This document shows positions 19,387 through 27,953 of a stretch of 64,000 bases of DNA, piece after piece. The notes beneath the pieces were generated by a model. The model had not been told where the DNA came from, made no database searches, and saw only the letters and a list, made by a program, of their open reading frames with translations. The stretch covers positions 558,001 through 622,000 of the forward strand of contig NZ_JACHXZ010000003.1 in the NCBI RefSeq assembly GCF_014192475.1, given 5' to 3'. The translations under genes were made by a program, and so were the position numbers. How positions within the stretch are numbered: position 1 is the stretch's first letter; the number at the start of each line of letters is the position of its first letter. This DNA is from Simiduia aestuariiviva (lineage in GTDB: Bacteria; Pseudomonadota; Gammaproteobacteria; Pseudomonadales; Cellvibrionaceae).

Positions 19387-19412
19387 ACAAAGGGCGATTT
19401 ATCGCCCTTTGT
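19387..19412 (+). terminator. Hairpin after dksA
   Basis: ACAAAGGGCGA, a TTTA loop and TCGCCCTTTGT give an 11-bp stem followed by a short U-rich stretch, just before gluQ. Probably an attenuating terminator. Confidence 0.7.
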
Positions 19413-19434
19413 CATTTCTGACTAACGCTCCTTT

Positions 19435-20331
19435 ATGACTCGCCTCTATCGCGGTCGATTTGCGCCCTCGCCTACAGGCCCATTGCACTTTGGCAGCCTA
19501 CTCGCCGCGCTCGCCAGCTGGCTGGATGCCCGCGCCCATCAGGGTGTGTGGCTAGTGCGCATGGAAGACCTCGACCCGCCCCGGGAAGTCCCAGGCGCAG
19601 CCCAGCAAATCATCAGCGCCCTAGCGGTCCACGGCCTAGAGTCCGATGAACCCGTGCTCTACCAAAGCCAGCGATTGCCAGCCTATGACCTTCAGCTCGA
19701 GCAATTGCGCGCGCGCGACCTGCTCTACCCCTGCAGCTGCAACCGCCAGCGCTTGCATCAACTGGGCAGAGTGTACGACCGCCATTGTCTCGCGCAGCCG
19801 CCCAGCGCCACAGCATCGACCGCACTGCGACTGCGCTTGCCGTCACCGGACACCCCCATTCGCTTTGTGGATGCCATCCAAGGACCACAGCAACAAATTC
19901 CGGCCCAGGATTTTGGCGACACCATCCTGAAGCGTAAAGACGGCCTGCATGCCTACCAGTTGGCGGTGGTGGTGGACGATATTTATCAGGGCATCACCCA
20001 TGTGGTGCGGGGCGCAGATTTACTGGAAGTCAGTGCTCGCCAGCATGTGCTGTTCGAGATACTGCAGGCCACACCACCCCACTGGGCGCACATACCGGTG
20101 ATCAACAACTTGAGCGGGCAGAAACTCAGCAAACAAAATCACGCGCCAGCGCTGGATCTGTCGCGTCCAACGTACAATCTCTTCCATGCGCTGCGGCTAT
20201 TGGGTCAGCAGCCGCCCGAGACGCTGCTTGCTGCAGATATTGCAACGCTGCTCAGCTGGGGCGTCACCCACTGGCACATACAGCAAGTGCCGCGCAGGCC
20301 CCACTGCACGGACCCCCTGTTCAGCCACTAG
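19435..20331 (+). CDS. gluQ: Glutamyl-Q tRNA(Asp) synthetase
   Basis: 298 aa. Charges glutamate onto queuosine in the anticodon of tRNA-Asp. Catalytic-domain signatures: RFAPSPTGPLHFGSL (HIGH-type) and KLSKQN (KMSKS-type). The protein lacks the anticodon-binding domain of GltX, as expected. The Cys set CSCNR...YDRHC is consistent with the zinc site. Located directly downstream of dksA, the usual place in gammaproteobacteria. Confidence 0.95.
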   Translation: MTRLYRGRFAPSPTGPLHFGSLLAALASWLDARAHQGVWLVRMEDLDPPREVPGAAQQIISALAVHGLESDEPVLYQSQRLPAYDLQLEQLRARDLLYPCSCNRQRLHQLGRVYDRHCLAQPPSATASTALRLRLPSPDTPIRFVDAIQGPQQQIPAQDFGDTILKRKDGLHAYQLAVVVDDIYQGITHVVRGADLLEVSARQHVLFEILQATPPHWAHIPVINNLSGQKLSKQNHAPALDLSRPTYNLFHALRLLGQQPPETLLAADIATLLSWGVTHWHIQQVPRRPHCTDPLFSH

Positions 20332-20412
20332 CCGACAATTTCACTGACACCACATTGCCAAGCGGTGAGTCGGCACTTACCATGGGCCGCTTGCGCGCAA
20401 CGACCCGAGCCC

Positions 20413-20595
20413 ATGCCCAACTCACGCTTAATCATCCTGCTGCTGCTAGTGGCCTATATTTTTTCCCCAACCCTGTTCGGCTGGGTAATCAATCCCGAGG
20501 GGTCTTGGTATCGCCCATTTATTCTGTGGGTCATCGTGATAGTGATTGCTTACTTCATTCAGGTTGCAGGCAGGTCAAAACGCAATGACCTTTAG
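20413..20595 (+). CDS. cbrX: Small membrane protein upstream of cbrA (CbrX-like)
   Basis: 60 aa from ATG 20413 (MPNSRLIILLLLVAYIFSPT), with two hydrophobic helices (about 5-22 and 33-50) and a basic C-terminus. Its stop overlaps the cbrA start (ATG at 20585, stop ending 20595), so translation of the two is likely coupled. Pseudomonas has a comparable small membrane ORF, cbrX, in the same position, and I recall work on its translational coupling with cbrA. The symbol rests on position and type, not on a sequence comparison. Earlier in-frame starts at 20365 add a non-hydrophobic extension. Confidence 0.75.
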   Translation: MPNSRLIILLLLVAYIFSPTLFGWVINPEGSWYRPFILWVIVIVIAYFIQVAGRSKRNDL

Positions 20596-23536
20596 TATTG
20601 CCGAGATATCACTGCTGTGTGTGGGCTACCTGCTGCTCATTTTCGGCATTGCCTGGATCACCGAAAATGGCTGGATTCCCGACCGGGTTATCCGCCACCC
20701 GCTCACTTATATTTTATCGCTCGGGATTTTCGCCAGCGCTTGGTCCTTCTACGGGGTGGTGGATCTCGCCTACCAATACGGCTACGGCGCGCTGGCGTAT
20801 TACCTCGGCACCGGCGCACTCTTTCTGTTTGCGCCAGTAGCCATTCGCCCCCTCGCCGACTTGGCGCGCCGCTACCAAATACACTCTCTGGCCGACCTAT
20901 TGGTGTTTCGCTATCACAGCAACTTGTTGGGTGCGCTCGCAACCCTGTGCATGTTGCTGGGCGTACTGCCCCTGCTGGCCCTGCAAATACAGGCGGTGTC
21001 GGACACCCTGCGCATTATCACCGTAGACAGCCTGCCAAGCTGGGGGCTCAGCGAAACCGGCGTGACACTAAAGCAAGTACTGGCCTTCATGTACTGCGCA
21101 CTGCTGGCCACCTTTACCAGCATGTTCGGCTCCAATCGCGAGCAGCACCGCGGCATGATCACCGCCATGGCCTTCGAATCGCTATTAAAAGTCTGCGCTA
21201 TCAGTGCCGTGGGCTTGTTTGCGGTATTTAACGTATTCGACGGCATCGCAGGGCTTGATCAATGGCTGGTGGACCACCCCGAAAACATCGCCCTGTTGCA
21301 CAATCCCATGAAGGACTCGGCCAGCTCCACCTTAATGCTGGTGTTTTTTGCGACGGCGGTCGCCATGCCGCACATCTTTCATATGAGTGTGGTGGAAAAC
21401 CCCATGAAGCACTCCACACAAACGGTGAGCTGGGCTTTCCCGCTATTTTTGTTGCTGATGGCGCTGCCGGTATTTCCGATTTTGTGGGCCGGATTTGAGC
21501 TGGGCGTCCCGCTACCCGCCCAATATTTCACGCTCGGCGTGCCCATCTTTGGCGAGGCCCCCGCCCTAACGCTCATCGCCTTTATCGGCGGACTGTCGGC
21601 GGCCACCGGCGCCATGGTTGTCATCGCCCTTGCCATGGCCACCATGCTGCTCAATCACTGGCTACTGCCGCTGCTGCAAATGAGCTATCAAACGGACATT
21701 TATGCGCGCCTGATGTGGCTGCGCCGCGTGCTCATCTGCATCATGTTTTTGTCGGGCTTTGGGCTCTTTTTATGGTTTGATAGCAACTTCTCTTTGGCGC
21801 AACTCGCGCTCATGGCGTTCATTGCCACCCTGCAGTTCTTGCCGTGTATTTCCGCCGTGGCCTATTGGCCCAAAGGCAATCGCTTGGGTGCGATCTGCGG
21901 GCTGACCCTTGGCGCCAGCATCTGGATGTTCGGATTGTTTATCCCGTCGTTACTCGACATCTCTGCCTACCCACTGCCGAGTCTCGGCGTGACGCTGCCC
22001 GTGGGAATTAACTACTGGAGCGAAATTACCCTCATCTCTCTCGGCTCGAATACCCTGGTGTTTGCCGTGCTCTCAATATTTACGGGGCAGGGCGAAGACG
22101 AGCGCTTCAGTGCCGACATTTGCGCCGATGACGAATTGTCACAGCCCCTGCGCCTGTCACTGGAATTGCGCTCGGCCCGCGAATTCCGGGCACGGCTGGC
22201 GGAAGTGCTTGGGCCCCAATCGGCACGGGATGAAGTGACCCGCGCGCTGACACAGCTAGAGCTCACCATCGACGAACGCCGCCCCTATGCCCTGCGCCGC
22301 CTGCGCGACCAGATTGAGGCCAACTTGTCGGGCCTCATGGGTATCGGTATCGCCAACGACATCTTGGACCGCTGTATTCCCTACGCGGTGTCCGAGCAGC
22401 GCCACACCGCCGACATCAATCTCATGGAAAACCGTTTGGGCCAGCTGCAATCGCACTTAACGGGCATGGCGGCCGAACTTAATAAGCTGCGCCTGTATCA
22501 CCGCCAAACGCTGCAATTGCTGCCTATGTCCGCCCTCTCTCTGGGCCAAGACGGCGAAATCATGATGTGGAACGACGCCATGAGCCGCCTCACGGGCATC
22601 GACGCGCAGGCAGTCACAGGCTCTAGCCTCGAAGATTTGGCCGACCCATGGGGTAGCCTCATTCGCAGCTTTGCCCATAGCGAAGATAACCACCGCTACA
22701 AGCAAAGTGTCGAAATCAATCACCGCACCCACTGGATCAGCCTGCACAAGGCCCTGCTGGAGCAAACGGAAGTGGAGGACGGACTCTTCGATGGTCAGGT
22801 GATCCTGCTGGAAGACGTCACCGAAACCCAATTGCTCGAACAAGAATTGGTGCACAGCGAGCGATTGGCGTCCGTGGGCCGACTGGCGGCGGGCGTCGCC
22901 CACGAGATCGGCAATCCCATCACCGGCATCGCCTGTTTAGCGCAAAACCTTCACTACGACTCGCCTGAGCCCGAAGTGCACGCCACCGCCGACCAAATCT
23001 TGAGCCAAACGGAACGCGTTTCGCGCATCGTGCACTCACTGGTGAGCTTCTCCCACTCCGGCGGGGGCGAAGAGCGGCTGGTGGAACCCATGAACATCCA
23101 CACCTGCGCCCAGGAGGCCATCGCGTTGATCTCCCTGCAAAAGGACAAACAGCAGGTGGTATTCACCAACCACATCGAGCCCGACATCAGTCTGCTCGGT
23201 GATAGCCAGCGCATGATTCAGGTGTTTGTAAACCTCTTGTCCAATGCCCGCGACGCCAGTCCCGAGGGCGCAGAGGTGTGCCTGTGGAGCGACGAGGGCG
23301 AAGACCACGTGGTGGTGAGCGTGGAGGACGAGGGCTCAGGCATTCCGCCAGAGCTGATGGATCGCATCATGGAGCCTTTCTTCACCACCAAGGAACCGGG
23401 CCAAGGCACCGGCTTGGGGCTGGCCATGGTCTATTCCATCGTGGAAGACCACAAGGGCAACCTAACGGTCACCAGCCCAGTAGACACCGAGTCTGGACGG
23501 GGAACGCGCTTCGATATCCGTCTACCCCTTGCATAA
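20585..23536 (+). CDS. cbrA: Sensor histidine kinase CbrA with transporter-like domain
   Basis: 983 aa from ATG 20585. Residues 1 to about 500 form a sodium:solute-symporter-like domain of about 13 TM helices. A linker follows, then a PAS domain (about 640-750, LPMSALSLGQDGEIMMWNDA), HisKA with VAHEIGNPITG (His773) and an ATPase with VFVNLLSNARDASPEGA and GTGLGLAMV. In pseudomonads CbrA senses carbon/nitrogen status, possibly through histidine transport, and phosphorylates CbrB. Coupled to the CbrX-like ORF upstream; cbrB starts 52 nt downstream. Confidence 0.94.
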   Translation: MTFSIAEISLLCVGYLLLIFGIAWITENGWIPDRVIRHPLTYILSLGIFASAWSFYGVVDLAYQYGYGALAYYLGTGALFLFAPVAIRPLADLARRYQIHSLADLLVFRYHSNLLGALATLCMLLGVLPLLALQIQAVSDTLRIITVDSLPSWGLSETGVTLKQVLAFMYCALLATFTSMFGSNREQHRGMITAMAFESLLKVCAISAVGLFAVFNVFDGIAGLDQWLVDHPENIALLHNPMKDSASSTLMLVFFATAVAMPHIFHMSVVENPMKHSTQTVSWAFPLFLLLMALPVFPILWAGFELGVPLPAQYFTLGVPIFGEAPALTLIAFIGGLSAATGAMVVIALAMATMLLNHWLLPLLQMSYQTDIYARLMWLRRVLICIMFLSGFGLFLWFDSNFSLAQLALMAFIATLQFLPCISAVAYWPKGNRLGAICGLTLGASIWMFGLFIPSLLDISAYPLPSLGVTLPVGINYWSEITLISLGSNTLVFAVLSIFTGQGEDERFSADICADDELSQPLRLSLELRSAREFRARLAEVLGPQSARDEVTRALTQLELTIDERRPYALRRLRDQIEANLSGLMGIGIANDILDRCIPYAVSEQRHTADINLMENRLGQLQSHLTGMAAELNKLRLYHRQTLQLLPMSALSLGQDGEIMMWNDAMSRLTGIDAQAVTGSSLEDLADPWGSLIRSFAHSEDNHRYKQSVEINHRTHWISLHKALLEQTEVEDGLFDGQVILLEDVTETQLLEQELVHSERLASVGRLAAGVAHEIGNPITGIACLAQNLHYDSPEPEVHATADQILSQTERVSRIVHSLVSFSHSGGGEERLVEPMNIHTCAQEAIALISLQKDKQQVVFTNHIEPDISLLGDSQRMIQVFVNLLSNARDASPEGAEVCLWSDEGEDHVVVSVEDEGSGIPPELMDRIMEPFFTTKEPGQGTGLGLAMVYSIVEDHKGNLTVTSPVDTESGRGTRFDIRLPLA

Positions 23537-23588
23537 CAACTCAGGGTTGGTAACACTAGCCCGTTAACGTGTAGCGAAAAGAAACACC

Positions 23589-24986
23589 ATGAGCCATATC
23601 CTGATCGTTGAAGACGAACCCATCATCCGCATGGCCCTGCGTAAGTTGCTCGAGCGCAACAAATACGTCGTGAGCGAAGCGGGCTCGGTAAAGGAAGCTA
23701 CCACCAAGCACAACCTCACCAGCTTTGACTTAATCATCAGCGACCTGCGTTTGCCAGGCGCGCCCGGTACCGATCTCATCACCCTGTCGGGCGAGGTGCC
23801 GGTGCTGATCATGACCAGCTACGCCAGCTTGCGCTCGGCAGTGGACTCCATGCGCATGGGCGCCGTCGACTATATCGCCAAACCCTTCGATCACGACGAG
23901 ATGCTGGCTGCGGTCAAACGGGTGATTGGCAAAGCCAACCGCGCCGCCCGTCAGGCCCCGGAGGAAAACCAAGCGGGCGTAGCCAGCATGATTGGCAATT
24001 CCAATGTCATGAAGTCGCTGTACGCCAAGATTCACAAGGTATCGCCCACCGGGGCCACCGTGTTGGTGCACGGTGAAACGGGTACCGGTAAAGAGCTGGT
24101 GGCCAAGGCCATCCACGCTGAAAGTCCGCGCGCCGACAAGCCGCTCATTTCCGTCAACTGCGCCGCCATTCCCGAAACCCTCATCGAGTCTGAATTGTTT
24201 GGCCACGAAAAGGGCGCCTTTACCGGTGCCGCGAGTCAACGCGAAGGCTTGGTGGCGGCTGCCGACGGTGGCACCCTGTTTCTCGACGAAATTGGCGAAC
24301 TACCTCTGGAGGCACAGGCGCGCCTGCTGCGCGTGCTGCAAGAGGGCGAAGTGCGCCCCATAGGCTCAGTGGAATCCCGCAAAGTGGACGTGCGCTTAGT
24401 GGCGGCCACCCACCGCGATTTGCGCAAACTGGCCCAAGAGGGCAAGTTCCGTGAGGATTTGTACTACCGCATCAACGTCGTACAGCTCACCCTGCCGCCG
24501 CTGCGCGAGCGCGGCCGGGATATCTTGCTGCTGGCTGAGCACATGCTAACCCGCTTCTGCGCCCAATTTGGCAAGCAGCCGCTGTCGCTGTCGCCAGAGG
24601 CCATTCAAGCCATCACCACCTACATTTGGCCCGGCAACGTGCGCGAAATGGAAAACGCCATTCAGCGCGCCATCATCCTGTGTAACGATGAGAAGGAAAT
24701 CGGCCACACCCTGCTGGAAATCGACTTGGATCTGGTGGAGGTAGAGCTGGACGATGACGACGATGAGCCCGATGACCTGCAGCCCCGCAAATTGCTTAGC
24801 AAGGCTAAGAAAGAAGACCCCGCCGAAGATCTCTCCTTGGAAGACTACTTTCAGCGCTTCGTCTTGGAGCATCAAGACACCATGAGCGAGACCGAGCTGG
24901 CCAAGAAGCTTGGGGTCAGCCGGAAGTGCCTGTGGGAGCGCCGCCAGCGCTTGGGTATCCCACGCAAAAAAGCCACTGCCCGATAA
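23589..24986 (+). CDS. cbrB: NtrC-family response regulator CbrB
   Basis: 465 aa. Receiver domain with acceptor Asp52 (IISDLRLPG). AAA+ sigma54-activating domain with Walker A GETGTGKE, the GAFTGA loop at 209-214 and Walker [13 protein letters not shown]. An Asp/Glu-rich spacer (about 375-395) leads to a Fis-type helix-turn-helix at the C-terminus ([20 protein letters not shown]). It activates sigma54 promoters, chiefly the decoy RNA CrcZ in pseudomonads. A matching candidate RNA and control region follow directly downstream. Confidence 0.95.
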   Translation: MSHILIVEDEPIIRMALRKLLERNKYVVSEAGSVKEATTKHNLTSFDLIISDLRLPGAPGTDLITLSGEVPVLIMTSYASLRSAVDSMRMGAVDYIAKPFDHDEMLAAVKRVIGKANRAARQAPEENQAGVASMIGNSNVMKSLYAKIHKVSPTGATVLVHGETGTGKELVAKAIHAESPRADKPLISVNCAAIPETLIESELFGHEKGAFTGAASQREGLVAAADGGTLFLDEIGELPLEAQARLLRVLQEGEVRPIGSVESRKVDVRLVAATHRDLRKLAQEGKFREDLYYRINVVQLTLPPLRERGRDILLLAEHMLTRFCAQFGKQPLSLSPEAIQAITTYIWPGNVREMENAIQRAIILCNDEKEIGHTLLEIDLDLVEVELDDDDDEPDDLQPRKLLSKAKKEDPAEDLSLEDYFQRFVLEHQDTMSETELAKKLGVSRKCLWERRQRLGIPRKKATAR

Positions 24987-24992
24987 TCTCTG

Positions 24993-25017
24993 CCAAGGCC
25001 ACTCAGTGGCCTTTTTT
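24993..25017 (+). terminator. Intrinsic terminator of cbrAB
   Basis: AAGGCCAC, TCA loop, GTGGCC and a run of seven T's, 8 nt after the cbrB stop. Confidence 0.92.
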
Positions 25018-25151
25018 GTACCTGCACATCCCCTATCGCACACAGACCACCTGTAAGTCTAAGGTCTCAGCCCTGTCAGCCTACTGCCGCGCCCCTTGGC
25101 GCAAAACACCACCCGTAGACCATGATTAAAAAGTGTGCAAATCCATTGGTC

Positions 25152-25207
25152 GTAACAAGTGTTACCTTGTCCTGAAAATGTAACGAATTACGAGCGTAAC
25201 GGTAACG
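25152..25207. promoter_or_regulatory. CbrB-type upstream activating sequence, GTAAC repeats
   Basis: TGTTAC-N14-GTAACG spans 25160-25185 and matches the TGTTAC-N14-GTAACA element that I recall for CbrB in Pseudomonas putida at all but the last base. Additional half sites: GTAACA at 25152, GTAACG at 25196 and 25202, and GTAACC at 25250. The cluster lies about 100-150 nt before the predicted start of the A-rich RNA, a normal distance for a sigma54 enhancer. Confidence 0.75.
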
Positions 25208-25282
25208 AATTAACGGTTATCGTCCACCCCACCCCTTATTCCAAAACCTGTAACCCTTTGTTTTTATTGAACTTTACAAAGT

Positions 25283-25299
25283 TGGCACACTAAATGTAT
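25283..25299 (+). promoter_or_regulatory. Candidate sigma54 promoter of the CrcZ-like RNA
   Basis: TTGGCACACTAAATGTA: the -24 element TGGCAC is exact. The -12 element reads TGT rather than TGC at the correct spacing (GG at 25284-25285, ten bases, then GT). Transcription would start near 25309. Confidence 0.6.
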
Positions 25300-25308
25300 T
25301 AGACAGCT

Positions 25309-25599
25309 CCAGAATAAGAACAATAGATAATAAGAAAAACGAAAAACCTATAATAAAAACAACAAATAATAAGAAGAAACGAAAGACTCTAATAACAACA
25401 AGAAATAATAATAACTAAGAAATAACAAAATAATAAAAACAAGAAATAATAATAAGATAGCGATTTAACTGACTACGAAACTAGGAGAGGGTTTGCCAGT
25501 AAGCAAATTGCCGACCCGGGCAAGGAAGCACCACCTAATAAGCATAACAATGTGGATGTAACAGAGATTTGACGGGAAAGCCAAGGCTTTCCCGTTTTG
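25309..25599 (+). ncRNA. crcZ: CrcZ-like Hfq/Crc-sequestering small RNA
   Basis: No protein-coding frame. From 25311 to 25460 the RNA is almost pure A with single U, C or G at regular intervals. By hand I count more than twenty overlapping AANAANAA matches, the motif through which Crc/Hfq bind target mRNAs and the decoys CrcZ, CrcY and CrcX. Pseudomonas CrcZ has about five such motifs. The RNA then has a GC-containing 3' part and ends in a clean intrinsic terminator. Position (directly after cbrB, before pcnB), the upstream CbrB-like site and the -24/-12 promoter all fit CrcZ. Predicted length is about 290 nt. When free, it would titrate Hfq and relieve catabolite repression. Confidence 0.85.
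25571..25599 (+). terminator. Intrinsic terminator of the CrcZ-like RNA
   Basis: ACGGGAAAGCC, AA, GGCTTTCCCGT followed by TTT: an 11-bp perfect stem with U-tail. Confidence 0.9.
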
Positions 25600-25741
25600 C
25601 TATCTGCCATTTTAAAACCAGTGCACTCCCCGATCCTAGATACCTAACTCCATCACCAACACCGCCTGCCTGCCCCTTTTCATTGTGAGCTCCTATGCTA
25701 CAGTCCCCCACGTGCTTTTAATCGTAAAAGGGAGACTGATC

Positions 25742-27688
25742 GTGAACACTCGCACTTGGAATGGATACATCATTATTGCCATAGCCGCACTCTTATGGGG
25801 ATGTAGCGCAGAACATCCAGCGTCATCGAAAACCACTCAACCGGCAAACGAGCCTGCAGCAAATACCATTGCCTTCAAACAATATGATGCGAAAACATTT
25901 TTCGAGTCGGTGACCTATGGTGGCAGCTCCATAAATCACACAGGCGACGCGGTCTTACAGCATTCCGATGAAACCGGCGTATTTAACCTGTTCAAAGTCT
26001 CGCTCATTGACGGAACCCGAACACAACTGACCGATTCCACGGTCGACAGTATTTTCTCCGTCAGCTTTTTCCCCGCTGACGATAGAGCACTCTACAGCGC
26101 CGATAAAGGCGGTAGCGAACTGAATCATCTCTATGTCCGCGAACTGGATGGCAGCGTAAAAGATCTGACACCCGGTGAAAATTTAAAGGCCATGTTTTCC
26201 CGGTTTTCTGCAGATGGCAAACATTTTTATGCCCTGACCAACGAGCGAGACCCCAAATATTTCGATGTTTACCGATACCAAACCGCCGACTATAAACGCA
26301 CAATGGTGTATAAGAACGAATTAGGTGCTCAACCTACAACACTGTCTGCCGATGGCCGATGGCTTGCACTCAGCAAACCCGTCAACAATGCCAACAGCAA
26401 TATTTATATTGTTGATCTGCACGCGGACATGCCGTCGCCTACGCTAATCACCGAACACGAAGGCAACATCCAATACTCCCCAGAAACCTTCACACCAGGC
26501 AACGATGCGCTAATTTACACCACAGATGGTAGCGGTGAGTTTTTTCAAGCATTTCAGTACGACCTAAAAACCGCTACCCACAGCCCCTATCTCGCGGCTG
26601 ATTGGGATATCAGCTTTGTTTATTTTTCAGATGATGGTCGCTTTAGGGTGCACGGCGTCAACGCAGACGCATCGACAAAAATCGGCATTTACGATTTGCA
26701 ATCGAAGCGTGAACTGGCACTGCCAACATTACCTGATGGCGATTTACGTGGCGTGAGCTTTTCGAATGATGGCAAGCGCATGGCATTTTATGTCAACGGC
26801 GACACCTCGCCCTCCAATCTCTACGCTTTCGAATTTGATCAGCCAAAGGCTCGCCGCCTCACCAATGCGCTCAGCTCCTCCATTGACGAAGCCCATTTGG
26901 TGGCCAGCGAAGTCATTCGCTACCCCAGCACAGACGATTTAAAAATTCCCGCCCTGCAATACAAACCCAAGCAAGCGAGTGCAGACAACAAAGTACCTGG
27001 CATCATTTTTATCCACGGGGGCCCCGGCGGCCAAACGCGCAAAGGCTACCGCCCCATCATTCAACACCTTGTGAATCACGGCTATGCCATGCTTGGCGTC
27101 AACAACCGAGGCTCATCGGGCTACGGAAAGACATTTTTTCATCTGGATGACAAACGACACGGTGAAAAAGATTTAGAAGACATTGTGGCAGCTAAGCACT
27201 ACCTACAGTCATTGCCATGGATAGACCCCGATAACATTATCGTCATGGGAGGCAGCTACGGTGGCTACCTTACGATGGCGGCACTGGCCTACACCGATGA
27301 ATTTCAAGCGGGCATCAATATTTTCGGGGTAACGAATTGGCTGCGCACACTAGAGTCCATTCCACCCTGGTGGGCCAGCTTCCGTGAATCGCTGTACGCC
27401 GAACTGGGCGATCCAGCCACCGATGCCGAGCGGCTGAAACGTATTTCACCGTTATTTCATGCCGACAATGTTCAAGTTCCGGTATTGGTCGTGCAAGGCG
27501 CCAATGACCCACGCGTACTGCAAGTAGAAAGCGACGAGATGGTTGCCGCGATCGAGAAAAACAACGTTCCCGTAGAGTATGTGCTGTTTCCAGATGAGGG
27601 CCACGGATTCACGAAAAAGGCCAATCGAATCACCGCCTCAGAAGCGTATCTGAACTTCCTGAACACCCACGTTCGCAAGAGCAATTAA
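25742..27688 (+). CDS. S9-family prolyl oligopeptidase-like lipoprotein
   Basis: 648 aa from GTG 25742, preceded by GGGAG at the right distance. The N-terminus is then a lipoprotein signal (IIIAIAALLWGCSAE, Cys lipidated). Residues about 50-400 are TolB/WD-like beta-propeller repeats (FNLFKVSLIDGTRTQLT, SADGKHFYAL). The C-terminal alpha/beta hydrolase has an oxyanion HGGPGG, nucleophile GGSYGG (Ser505), Asp in GANDPRV and His in EGHGF. It probably degrades imported peptides in the periplasm. It is inserted between crcZ and pcnB, which are neighbours in Pseudomonas. More AT-rich codon use than its flanks suggests acquisition. Confidence 0.9.
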   Translation: MNTRTWNGYIIIAIAALLWGCSAEHPASSKTTQPANEPAANTIAFKQYDAKTFFESVTYGGSSINHTGDAVLQHSDETGVFNLFKVSLIDGTRTQLTDSTVDSIFSVSFFPADDRALYSADKGGSELNHLYVRELDGSVKDLTPGENLKAMFSRFSADGKHFYALTNERDPKYFDVYRYQTADYKRTMVYKNELGAQPTTLSADGRWLALSKPVNNANSNIYIVDLHADMPSPTLITEHEGNIQYSPETFTPGNDALIYTTDGSGEFFQAFQYDLKTATHSPYLAADWDISFVYFSDDGRFRVHGVNADASTKIGIYDLQSKRELALPTLPDGDLRGVSFSNDGKRMAFYVNGDTSPSNLYAFEFDQPKARRLTNALSSSIDEAHLVASEVIRYPSTDDLKIPALQYKPKQASADNKVPGIIFIHGGPGGQTRKGYRPIIQHLVNHGYAMLGVNNRGSSGYGKTFFHLDDKRHGEKDLEDIVAAKHYLQSLPWIDPDNIIVMGGSYGGYLTMAALAYTDEFQAGINIFGVTNWLRTLESIPPWWASFRESLYAELGDPATDAERLKRISPLFHADNVQVPVLVVQGANDPRVLQVESDEMVAAIEKNNVPVEYVLFPDEGHGFTKKANRITASEAYLNFLNTHVRKSN

Positions 27689-27714
27689 AGTAAATTATCT
27701 ATCCTTACGTTCTC

Positions 27715-27747
27715 AGATTCACAGCCGCCACAGGCGGCTGTGAATCT
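27715..27747. repeat. 15-bp perfect inverted repeat
   Basis: AGATTCACAGCCGCC, loop ACA, and the exact complement, 27 nt after the S9 peptidase stop. No T-run on either strand, so termination would need another mechanism. Otherwise 27689-27953 shows only the pcnB leader. Confidence 0.6.
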
Positions 27748-27953
27748 GCGGCAACGATCGCGGGTACCCACTCTCCGGATCACAGCGCAAGTCACCTTCG
27801 CCAACAGCGCGCAAATCCAGCGTTTATCTGGCATGTTCAAAAAACGCACAATAGCCACAATCTGCTCAGCCAAACACCACGGAAAGTAAGCGAATTGGTG
27901 CAGGCGTGATAAACTCGCTCCTACTTTGAACTAGCCCCACTGATCATTCATCT

